Below, piece after piece: positions 1-6,186 of a stretch of 8,207 nucleotides of DNA (its first letter is position 1; the number at the start of each line of letters is the position of its first letter). A model generated the notes under the pieces. That model saw only the letters and a list, made by a program, of their open reading frames with translations, ran no database searches and was not told the DNA's origin. Location of the stretch: the NCBI GenBank assembly GCA_017396725.1, contig JAFQLA010000147.1, positions 1 to 8,207 on the forward strand, written 5' to 3'. Made by a program: the position numbers and the translations under genes. Origin of the DNA: Oscillospiraceae bacterium. Its GTDB lineage: Bacteria > Bacillota_A > Clostridia > Oscillospirales > Oscillospiraceae.

Positions 1-959
1 CCGGCAATCTTGCTTATCTTCGTCCCCAGTGGGCCCGCGCCGTGGCTGACTTTGTCAAGGCCCGCGGCGGCAAGCCCTTCCTGACGGACTGCAATACCCT
101 CTATGTAGGCGGCCGCAAGAACGGTCTTGATCATCTGACTTCCGCTGAGATGAACGGCTTCAACTCCATGACCACCGGCTGCCATGTGATCATTGCCGAC
201 GGTATCAAGGGTACTGACGAAGTCTATGTCCCCGTGGAAGGCGGCGAATACATCAAGGAGGCCAAGATCGGCCAGGCCATCATGGATGCCGATGTATTTG
301 TTTCCCTCACCCATTTCAAGGGCCATGAATTTACCGGTTTCGGCGGCTGTCTGAAGAACATCGGCATGGGCTGCGGTTCCCGCGCCGGCAAGATGGAGCA
401 GCACAATTCCGGCAAGCCTTTTGTTGATACCGATGCCTGCGTTGGATGCGGCAGCTGCACCAAGCGCTGCGCGCATGAAGCCATTACTGTGGCTGACGGC
501 AAGGCTTCCATCGATCACAGCAAGTGCGTCGGCTGCGGCAGATGCGTAGCTGCATGCCCTGTGGACGCTGTGCAGACCAACTGGGATGAAGCCAGCACCG
601 TTCTCAATAAGAAGATCGCAGAGTATACCAAGGCTGTGGTAGACGGCCGTCCCGCTTTCCACATCTCTATTGTTATCGATGTATCTCCCGAGTGCGACTG
701 CTCTTCCTACAACGATGCCGCTATCGTTCCCAATGTGGGTATGTTTGCTTCCTTTGACCCTGTGGCACTGGATGCCGCTTGCGTAGATGCGGTCAACGCA
801 ATGCCCAGCATGGTGGGTACCCGTGCCAGCGAAGCGGGCGATCATCACGATCACGACCATTTCCACCGCATGCATCCCGATACCGACTGGCAGGCAGGTC
901 TTGAGCATGCGGAAAAGATCGGCATCGGTACGAGAGAGTACGAGCTGATCAAGATCTGA
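1..959 (+). CDS. DUF362 domain-containing 4Fe-4S protein, 5' partial
   Basis: The reading frame is open to the left edge (first full codon at base 3), so the GTG at 42 is probably internal: the residues before it (GNLAYLRPQWARAV) match the usual DUF362 context. 318 residues are visible. The N-terminal part is DUF362-like (LTDCNTLYVGGRKN; THFKGHEFTGFGGCLKNIGMG). Two ferredoxin-type motifs follow: CVGCGSCTKRC at 438-470 and CVGCGRCVAACP from 525. Together they give eight cysteines, enough for two [4Fe-4S] clusters. The fourth cysteine of the first motif is followed by Ala instead of the usual Pro. Further on lie a CDC motif (visible residues 231-233) and a His/Asp-rich stretch (843-875) leading into HPDTDW, which is conserved in this family as I remember it. 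No signal peptide can be judged because the start is missing. It is probably a cytoplasmic electron-transfer or metal-binding protein; the substrate is unknown. The next gene starts 40 nt downstream, probably in the same operon. Confidence 0.9.
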   Translation, partial: GNLAYLRPQWARAVADFVKARGGKPFLTDCNTLYVGGRKNGLDHLTSAEMNGFNSMTTGCHVIIADGIKGTDEVYVPVEGGEYIKEAKIGQAIMDADVFVSLTHFKGHEFTGFGGCLKNIGMGCGSRAGKMEQHNSGKPFVDTDACVGCGSCTKRCAHEAITVADGKASIDHSKCVGCGRCVAACPVDAVQTNWDEASTVLNKKIAEYTKAVVDGRPAFHISIVIDVSPECDCSSYNDAAIVPNVGMFASFDPVALDAACVDAVNAMPSMVGTRASEAGDHHDHDHFHRMHPDTDWQAGLEHAEKIGIGTREYELIKI

Positions 960-990
960 TCATAAGAGATTGCGTGAGGGCAGTCTTTAC

Positions 991-994
991 GGAG
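991..994 (+). promoter_or_regulatory. RBS (GGAG) setting the ABC-F start at 1000
   Basis: GGAG followed by five T residues and then ATG at 1000. An in-frame TTG at 970 would add ten residues (MREGSLYGVF) that do not resemble an ABC-F N-terminus and would start 10 nt after the previous stop codon. The ATG at 1000 gives MLLSAENLSI, a typical beginning for this family. Confidence 0.6.
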
Positions 995-999
995 TTTTT

Positions 1000-2772
1000 A
1001 TGTTATTATCGGCTGAGAATTTATCCATCAATTTCGGGATGAAGCAGCTCCTGCAGGGAGTGAACTTTTACCTGAACGATGGAGACAAAGTGGGCATCAT
1101 CGGCATCAACGGCACGGGAAAGAGCACCTTTTTGAAGGTGCTTGCGGGCGCGCTTGTCAGCGATGAGGGGACCGTCAAGCGGGATCCCAATGTGCAGGTG
1201 AGCTATCTTTCCCAGAATCCGGATATGGACGCGGAAAACACGGTGCTGGAGCAGGTTTTTGCCAGTATGCCGGCGGATTTCCGCGCGCTGATGGAATATG
1301 AGGCCAAGAGCATGCTGATGCAGTTGGGGATCACCGACTTTGCACAGAAGATCGGCACCCTTTCCGGCGGTCAGCGCAAGCGCGTGGCCCTTGCCGCGGC
1401 GCTGATCCATCCGGCAGATGTGCTGTTGCTGGACGAACCTACCAACCATCTTGATAGTGATATGGTAGCCTGGCTGGAGCAGTGGCTGATCCGCTTCCGC
1501 GGCGGCATCGTGATGGTGACCCATGACCGTTACTTTTTGGAGCGGGTGGTCAACCACATTACCGAGCTTTCCCGCTGCAAGCTGTATCATTATGAAGCCA
1601 ATTATTCCAAGTATCTTGAGCTGAAATCTCAGCGTCTTGAGATGCTGGAGGCCAGCGAGCGCAAGCGCCAGTCGATCCTGCGGGTGGAATACCAGTGGGT
1701 GATTCGCGGCGCGCAGGCTCGCCGCACCAAGAATAAGGACCGCCTGGCCCGCTACGAAGAACTGAAAAATCAAAGTGCCCCCGAAACGGACGGTAATGTG
1801 GAAATGGCCACCGTTGCCAGCCGCTTAGGGCGCAAAACCATTGAATTTGACCATGTCAGCAAAGCCTTCGGCGAGAAAAAAGTGCTCAGCGACTTTTCCT
1901 ATGTCCTCCGCCGGGATGACCGCATCGGTATCATCGGCAAAAACGGTGTGGGCAAGTCCACGCTTTTGAATTTGATGGCAGGCTGGCTGGAGAGCGATTT
2001 CGGCACGGTGGATCGCGGCGCTACGGTGAAGGTGGGTTATTTCTCTCAGGAGGGAAGAGAACTTGACCTGAACCGCCGCGTGTACGATTTCATCCACGAG
2101 ATCGCAGAGGAAGTAAAGACCGCGGAAGGAACCTTCTCCGCCGCACAGATGATGGAGCGCTTTTTGTTCCCCACAGAGCTGCAAGGCGTGCCTATCGGCA
2201 AGCTTTCCGGCGGTGAGCGGCGCAGACTCTATCTCCTTTCCGTTTTGATGGAAGCGCCCAATGTGCTTCTGTTGGATGAGCCCACCAATGATCTGGATAT
2301 CACCACCCTTGCGATTCTGGAAGAATATCTGGAGGATTTCCCCGGTGCGGTGATCGCGGTATCCCATGACCGCTATTTCCTGGATAAAATGGCGTCCTCT
2401 ATCTTTGAGGTGAAAGAGGGCGGTCAGGTTCTGCGCTACAGCGGAAATTTCAGCGACTATCTGGAAAAACGCAGGGAAGAAACGGCGGCAAAAGAAAAGC
2501 CGCAGGAAAAAACGGATACCCGACCCAAGCGGGAGCAGAAGCTGAAATTCACCTTCAAAGAGCAGAAGGAATTTGAAACCATCGATGCGGACATCGCTGC
2601 GCTGGAAGAGGCCATCGCGGCGGGTGAAACCGCTATGAATGCTTGCGGCAGCGACTATGTAAAGCTGCAGGAGCTTGCAGAAAAGCAGGAGAAGCTGCAC
2701 AAGGAGCTGGAAGAAAAGATGGACCGCTGGGTCTATCTCAATGACCTTGCGGAAAGAATTGCCGCGCAATAG
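1000..2772 (+). CDS. ABC-F family ATPase, Uup-like
   Basis: A 590-residue soluble protein with two ABC ATPase domains in tandem and no membrane segments, as in the ABC-F class, which acts on ribosomes. Domain 1: Walker A GINGTGKST (35-43), signature LSGGQ (121-125), Walker B VLLLDEP (141-147), H-switch THD (174-176). Domain 2: Walker A GKNGVGKST (313-321), signature LSGGE (402-406), Walker B VLLLDEP (422-428), H-switch SHD (455-457). All catalytic motifs are intact. The inter-domain linker (about 200-260) is basic and helical and carries EYQWVIRGAQARR, close to the Uup type. The C-terminus (about 510-590) is charged and predicted to form a coiled coil, like the Uup C-terminal domain. Known relatives modulate translation or ribosome states; some ABC-F members give antibiotic resistance, but nothing here specifically indicates that. 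It probably shares a transcript with the flanking genes (gaps 40 and 37 nt). Confidence 0.93.
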   Translation: MLLSAENLSINFGMKQLLQGVNFYLNDGDKVGIIGINGTGKSTFLKVLAGALVSDEGTVKRDPNVQVSYLSQNPDMDAENTVLEQVFASMPADFRALMEYEAKSMLMQLGITDFAQKIGTLSGGQRKRVALAAALIHPADVLLLDEPTNHLDSDMVAWLEQWLIRFRGGIVMVTHDRYFLERVVNHITELSRCKLYHYEANYSKYLELKSQRLEMLEASERKRQSILRVEYQWVIRGAQARRTKNKDRLARYEELKNQSAPETDGNVEMATVASRLGRKTIEFDHVSKAFGEKKVLSDFSYVLRRDDRIGIIGKNGVGKSTLLNLMAGWLESDFGTVDRGATVKVGYFSQEGRELDLNRRVYDFIHEIAEEVKTAEGTFSAAQMMERFLFPTELQGVPIGKLSGGERRRLYLLSVLMEAPNVLLLDEPTNDLDITTLAILEEYLEDFPGAVIAVSHDRYFLDKMASSIFEVKEGGQVLRYSGNFSDYLEKRREETAAKEKPQEKTDTRPKREQKLKFTFKEQKEFETIDADIAALEEAIAAGETAMNACGSDYVKLQELAEKQEKLHKELEEKMDRWVYLNDLAERIAAQ

Positions 2773-2809
2773 ATGTGTGTTGTTTTGCGCGGAATAAAGA
2801 GGCGAGAAA

Positions 2810-4039
2810 ATGAAACCTGAACAGAAGAAAAAGAAGAAGGAAAAATGGATCAAGCCCCGCCATAAAATCGTGCGGAATCTGCTGATCCCCATCATTTATC
2901 TGCTGACGGTTTTGATGTACGGCGTGAAAGTCCGGCGCTTTAAGGAGCAGGGAGATCGGCAGTATCTGATTTTGATGAATCACCAGACTGCTTTTGACCA
3001 GTTCTTTATTGCCATGGCATTTAAGGGCGCTGTCTACTATATTGCGACTGAGGATATTTTCTCTCTGGGGTGGCTCTCTTCTTTGCTCCGCTATTTCCTC
3101 GCGCCGATCCCCATCAAGAAACAGACCACCGATACCCGTGCGGTAATGAACTGCATGTGCATCGCAAAAGAAGGCGGTACCATCGCTCTTGCGCCGGAAG
3201 GCAACCGCACCTACAGCGGCAGAACCTGCTACATCAATCCCGCTATCATGTCTCTTGCCCGCGCGCTGAAGCTTCCTGTGGCTATCTTCCGCATTGAAGA
3301 CGGTTACGGTGTGCAGCCCCGCTGGAGTGACAAGACCCGCCGCGGCAAGATGAGCGCCGGCGTGACCCGTGTCATCGAGCCGGAAGAGTATAAGGCTATG
3401 AGCAACGAGGAGCTTCTGCAGGAGATTTTGAAGGAACTCTATGTGGATGAAAACCGCGTTACGGGTACTTTCCGCCACAAAAATCTTGCGCATTACATGG
3501 AACGTGCCATTTATGTGTGTCCCTGGTGCGGCCTTTCCGAATTTGAAAGTGCCGGTGATGAGATCACCTGCAAGAAGTGCGGCCGCCGTGTCCGCTATCT
3601 CCCCACAAAAGAGATGGAAGGTGTGGGATTTGATTTTCCCTTCCGCTTCTTCGGTGAGTGGTACGATTATCAAAATGAATTCGTTCACGGGCTTGATCCC
3701 GCGGCTTATTGCGATGCGCCTATGTACTGCGACAGAGCCCGTGTTTCGGAAGTTATCGTATATGAGAAAAAGATCGTGCTTTGCGAAGATGCCGCGATGG
3801 AGCTTTACGGCGACAGAGTGGAGCTGCGGGGGGCAGACGGATTTGCTATGACGCTGCCTTTCAGTGAGATAAAAACCGCAACAGTTCTGGGCCGCAACAA
3901 GCTCAATATCTATCACGGTGATAAGATCTATCAGTTCAAGGGCGATAAGCGCTTCAATGCCCTCAAGTACATGAACATGTTCTATCATTACGATTATGTT
4001 GCCAAGGGCGCCAAGGACGAAGAGTTTTTCGGTCTGTAA
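2810..4039 (+). CDS. PlsC-like lysophospholipid acyltransferase with C-terminal zinc ribbon and extra domain
   Basis: 409 residues. A Lys-rich N-terminus is followed by one hydrophobic segment (about 22-38), suggesting membrane attachment with the basic end in the cytoplasm. The acyltransferase domain has the HX4D catalytic motif (H58, D63, in NHQTAFD) and PEGNRT (129-134), matching motif III (usually PEGTRS). This family transfers an acyl chain to a lysophospholipid or similar acceptor, classically 1-acyl-glycerol-3-phosphate to phosphatidate. The protein is clearly longer than a minimal PlsC (about 200-250 residues). After the catalytic domain come a zinc ribbon with two CxxC pairs (C237/C240 and C254/C257) and a region of about 150 residues whose last part (about 312-395) alternates short hydrophobic strands and ends in a helix-like segment, which could be a PH-like fold (inference). 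The start is supported by AGAGGCGAG at 2798-2806. The acceptor specificity cannot be read from the sequence. Confidence 0.85.
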   Translation: MKPEQKKKKKEKWIKPRHKIVRNLLIPIIYLLTVLMYGVKVRRFKEQGDRQYLILMNHQTAFDQFFIAMAFKGAVYYIATEDIFSLGWLSSLLRYFLAPIPIKKQTTDTRAVMNCMCIAKEGGTIALAPEGNRTYSGRTCYINPAIMSLARALKLPVAIFRIEDGYGVQPRWSDKTRRGKMSAGVTRVIEPEEYKAMSNEELLQEILKELYVDENRVTGTFRHKNLAHYMERAIYVCPWCGLSEFESAGDEITCKKCGRRVRYLPTKEMEGVGFDFPFRFFGEWYDYQNEFVHGLDPAAYCDAPMYCDRARVSEVIVYEKKIVLCEDAAMELYGDRVELRGADGFAMTLPFSEIKTATVLGRNKLNIYHGDKIYQFKGDKRFNALKYMNMFYHYDYVAKGAKDEEFFGL

Positions 4040-4047
4040 TGAGAAAT

Positions 4048-4088
4048 AAAAAACACCCGATGAAGAAAATCTTCATCGGGTGTTTTTT
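4048..4088. terminator. Bidirectional rho-independent terminator between convergent genes
   Basis: The perfect stem ACACCCGATGAAG / CTTCATCGGGTGT (4053-4065 with 4071-4083) has a 5-nt loop AAAAT and is extended by an A-run on the left pairing with a T-run on the right, for up to 18 bp. The T-tract follows the hairpin on both strands, so it can stop the acyltransferase transcript and the macrodomain transcript. The stop codon of the minus-strand gene (4088-4090) touches the base of the stem. Confidence 0.93.
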
Positions 4089-4648
4089 TAATGTTCGTGA
4101 TCGTGGTCACTGTGCTGGGGCTTGTGCTCCGCATACCACATATACCAGTCAAAACTGTAGGCAGAGAGGGTTTCCTTATCATGGCATACCATGCGCACCT
4201 CCTGCAGTTCAGGGTGGTCATACATGAAGAAAACAATCTCGTGGAGGGCGATATGCGCAGCCTTGGACACGGGGTACTGGTAGGTGCCGGTGCTGATGGA
4301 GGGGAAGGCTACGGTTTTGCAGCCAAGGCGCACAGCTTCCTCCAAAGCGGAGCGGTAGGAAGAGGCCAGGAGCTCTGCTTCACCCTTGTCACCACCCTTC
4401 CAAATAGGGCCGGGGGTGTGGATCACATATTTGCAGGGAAGATCATAAGCGGCAGTAGACTTGGCTTTTCCGGTTTCGCAGCCGCCAAGGGTGCGGCACT
4501 CTTCCAGAAGCTTGGGGCCGGCTGCGGCGTGAATGGCGCCGTCTACACCGCCTCCGCCGAGAAGGGTGCAGTTTGCGGCATTGACGATAGCATCCACTTC
4601 CTGCTCTACGATATCGCCGAGCATAACTTTTACATTAACCATGGGCAT
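4088..4648 (-). CDS. Macrodomain protein, O-acetyl-ADP-ribose deacetylase-like
   Basis: 186 residues, about the length of E. coli YmdB (177). Macrodomain motifs appear in order: GDIV (11-14), NAAN (23-26), the glycine-rich loop GGGGVDGAIHAAAG (31-44), TGKAKST (59-65), VIHTPGP (75-81) and FPSISTGTYQYP (115-126). The Asn of NAAN and the acidic residue after the Gly loop (D36) correspond to positions needed for catalysis in the MacroD/YmdB type. That class hydrolyses O-acetyl-ADP-ribose or removes ADP-ribose from proteins or nucleic acids; which one applies here is not visible. The phosphate loop reads TYQYP where GIYGYP is common. The C-terminus ends in a His/Asp-rich tail (HKPQHSDHDHEH). I chose ATG 4648 because AAAGGAG lies 9 nt upstream; the frame stays open to an ATG at 4702, inside the deaminase gene, and a second ATG lies at 4642. 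It is the second gene of an operon, 23 nt after the deaminase stop. Confidence 0.9.
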   Translation of the reverse strand: MPMVNVKVMLGDIVEQEVDAIVNAANCTLLGGGGVDGAIHAAAGPKLLEECRTLGGCETGKAKSTAAYDLPCKYVIHTPGPIWKGGDKGEAELLASSYRSALEEAVRLGCKTVAFPSISTGTYQYPVSKAAHIALHEIVFFMYDHPELQEVRMVCHDKETLSAYSFDWYMWYAEHKPQHSDHDHEH

Positions 4649-4657
4649 AAGACATTT

Positions 4658-4664
4658 CTCCTTT
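4658..4664 (-). promoter_or_regulatory. RBS (AAAGGAG) of the macrodomain gene
   Basis: On the minus strand AAAGGAG lies 9 nt before ATG 4648, in the short gap after the deaminase stop codon (4672-4674). It decides the start against the longer open frame reaching 4702 and indicates independent reinitiation on a shared transcript. Confidence 0.75.
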
Positions 4665-4671
4665 GGTGTGA

Positions 4672-6033
4672 TCAAAAGGTGCGGCCGAGATAGCGGCTGC
4701 ACACATGAGAGGCTTCGAAGGCCAGTTTTTCTTCATCAATTCCCACAAGACGGCCATTGGCGACCGTGACTTTCCCGTGCACTACGGTATAGTCTACACC
4801 TCCTCGAAGGCCGACTGTACCAAGGACGGAACAGGGATCATAATTGCAGCCTGTCAGTTCCAAACGGCGGGAGTCCACCAAAAACAGGTCAGCGCATTTT
4901 CCGATACTCAAAGAGCCGATATCGCTGCGTCCGATGATGCGGGCACTGCCGCGGGTGGCGATTTTCAGCACATCGTATCCGGTGGGAGCTTTTTTGCTGG
5001 AATTGAGGCGGTGAAGCAAAAATGCTACGCGGATCTCTTCCAGAAGAGAGGAGCAGTCATTGGAGGCACTGCCGTCTACTCCCAGCCCCAAAGGTACATC
5101 CAACTCCAGCATTTCCGGTACGCGGGCAATGCCGGAAGAGAGCTTCATATTGGAGATGGGGCAGTGACAGACGCCGGTTTGCGTTTTGGCAAGAACACGA
5201 AGTTCCTCGTCGTTAAAGTGGATGCCGTGGGCATACCAGACATCGGGTCCGGTCCATCCCAGATGATCCATATATTCCAAGGGGCGCATACCCTTGCGCT
5301 CCAGCATATAGCGCTCCTCGTCCTTGGTTTCGCAAAGATGCGTGTGGAGACGGATACGGTGTGCTCTTGCCAGTTTGGCGCTTTCCCGCAAAAGATCTTC
5401 GGAAACAGAGAAAGGAGAGCAGGGGGCCAAAGCCAGCTGATGCATGGAACCGAAAGAGGGATCGTGATACATTTCGATGAGTTTTACGCTCTCACGCATG
5501 ATCTCATCGACTGTCTGCACAACACTGTCGGGAGGAAGGCCGCCATCTTTGCGGCTGAGATCCATGCTGCCTCGGGTGACCAGCATACGTATACCTAAAA
5601 CATCGGCGGCAGCAAGCTGCGTGCCGATAAGATCACCTGCGCCGGCAGGAAAAACATAATGGTGGTCAACACAAGTGGTGCATCCGTTTTTCATCAATTC
5701 GCCCAAGGCAACCAAATTTGAGGCGCGGACCACCTCTTCGTCCAGATTCTTCCAAATCTCATAAAGAGCGGTGAGCCAATCAAAAAGCTCCATGTTCTGC
5801 ACTTCGGGGAGATTGCGGGAAAAACACTGATAGAGATGGTGGTGGGCATTGATCAATCCGGGATAACAGAGCATATGGGATGCGTCAATGGTTTCAGCCG
5901 CCTCATACGGCAGGTTTTTACCAATGGCACGAATAATGCCTTCCTCGCTATAGAGGTCGACATTGCGGTAGACGGTGTCGTTTTCATCGCAGCTGATAAG
6001 CGCACGAATATTTCGGATCATCAAAGAACGCAT
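4672..6033 (-). CDS. 8-oxoguanine deaminase-type amidohydrolase
   Basis: 453 residues, full length for the amidohydrolase superfamily deaminase group (cytosine deaminase/SAH deaminase/AtzB-like). Metal and catalytic residues are present: HxH (H64, H66, in NAHHH), H232 and E235 (HTHLCE), H269 (YAHG) and D320 (VDGSASND). They correspond to the one-metal site that activates water for attack on the ring carbon. The stretches TRGSMDLSRKDGGLPPDS, DHHYVFPAG and ALAPCSPFSV match what I remember of characterised bacterial 8-oxoguanine deaminases, which convert 8-oxoguanine to uric acid and ammonia. Related family members act on hydroxy-triazines, SAH or guanine, so the exact substrate is likely but not proven. 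It is a cytoplasmic enzyme with no signal peptide. The start is supported by GGAGG 5 nt upstream; an alternative Met lies at residue 5. It is the first gene of an operon with the macrodomain gene. Confidence 0.88.
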   Translation of the reverse strand: MRSLMIRNIRALISCDENDTVYRNVDLYSEEGIIRAIGKNLPYEAAETIDASHMLCYPGLINAHHHLYQCFSRNLPEVQNMELFDWLTALYEIWKNLDEEVVRASNLVALGELMKNGCTTCVDHHYVFPAGAGDLIGTQLAAADVLGIRMLVTRGSMDLSRKDGGLPPDSVVQTVDEIMRESVKLIEMYHDPSFGSMHQLALAPCSPFSVSEDLLRESAKLARAHRIRLHTHLCETKDEERYMLERKGMRPLEYMDHLGWTGPDVWYAHGIHFNDEELRVLAKTQTGVCHCPISNMKLSSGIARVPEMLELDVPLGLGVDGSASNDCSSLLEEIRVAFLLHRLNSSKKAPTGYDVLKIATRGSARIIGRSDIGSLSIGKCADLFLVDSRRLELTGCNYDPCSVLGTVGLRGGVDYTVVHGKVTVANGRLVGIDEEKLAFEASHVCSRYLGRTF

Positions 6034-6038
6034 AACTA

Positions 6039-6076
6039 CCTCCGTTTATTATAAGAAATCCGGCGGGAAAATGCAA
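6039..6076 (-). promoter_or_regulatory. Putative promoter and RBS of the deaminase operon
   Basis: On the minus strand there is a -35-like TTGCAT (6076-6071), a 17-nt spacer, an exact -10 TATAAT (6053-6048), and then GGAGG (6043-6039) 5 nt before the ATG at 6033. The predicted transcript start (about 6041) would fall inside the RBS, so either the true start is slightly upstream, the leader is extremely short, or a different promoter is used. The hexamers are good but unproven. Confidence 0.5.
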
Positions 6077-6082
6077 TCCCGC
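6063..6082. repeat. Inverted repeat in the divergent intergenic region
   Basis: GCGGGA (6063-6068) and TCCCGC (6077-6082) form a perfect 6-bp inverted repeat around an 8-nt centre. It covers the proposed -35 element of the deaminase promoter, so it could be an operator. No T-run follows on either strand, which argues against a terminator. It is short enough to occur by chance. Confidence 0.35.
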
Positions 6083-6149
6083 AGGCCGGGCGCTTTCACG
6101 AATATTGTGGTGAAGGCGTAAAATAACGCTCGATTTTTAAGATGCGGTG

Positions 6150-6158
6150 TGCTATATT
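6150..6158 (+). promoter_or_regulatory. Putative extended -10 promoter of sdaAB-sdaAA
   Basis: TGCTATATT forms an extended -10 (TGn then TATATT at 6153-6158); the -35 region is weak. The predicted transcript start is near 6165, just before the AAGGAGG RBS at 6171. This placement puts the in-frame ATG at 6142 upstream of the transcript start, supporting the TTG at 6187 as the real start. Confidence 0.45.
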
Positions 6159-6170
6159 AAGTGGAGAAGA

Positions 6171-6178
6171 AAGGAGGG
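6171..6178 (+). promoter_or_regulatory. RBS (AAGGAGGG) setting a TTG start for sdaAB
   Basis: A near-perfect Shine-Dalgarno sequence 8 nt upstream of TTG 6187. The upstream in-frame ATG at 6142 has no RBS and would add 15 residues (MRCAILSGEERRAIL), partly translated from the RBS itself. Confidence 0.75.
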
Positions 6179-6186
6179 CGATCCTC

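Noticed and set aside
1000..2772. Antibiotic-resistance ABC-F protein
   Set aside because: The linker and C-terminal coiled coil look like the housekeeping Uup type, and nothing in the neighbourhood suggests a resistance gene.
1825..2895. A 356-codon minus-strand open frame opposite the ABC-F gene
   Set aside because: Antisense shadow of a gene with two complete sets of ATPase motifs; no domain, and it crosses the intergenic gap into the next gene.
2738..3988. A 416-codon open frame on the minus strand opposite the acyltransferase gene
   Set aside because: It is antisense to a gene with clear catalytic motifs, has no recognisable domain, and spans the end of the neighbouring gene. Its composition (rich in His, Leu, Ile, Phe) is what the opposite strand of codon-biased genes produces.
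4096..4110. Palindrome-like GTGATCGTGGTCAC near the end of the macrodomain gene
   Set aside because: It lies in the codons of the His/Asp repeat tail (alternating CAC/GAT codons on the minus strand), so low-complexity coding explains it better than an operator.
4705..5598. A 297-codon plus-strand open frame opposite the deaminase gene
   Set aside because: The minus-strand product has all metal-binding residues and a strong RBS; the plus-strand frame has no recognisable motif.
6142..6186. ATG at 6142 as the start of sdaAB
   Set aside because: It has no RBS, lies upstream of the probable transcript start, and its added residues are encoded by the RBS region; the TTG at 6187 gives the family's normal N-terminus.
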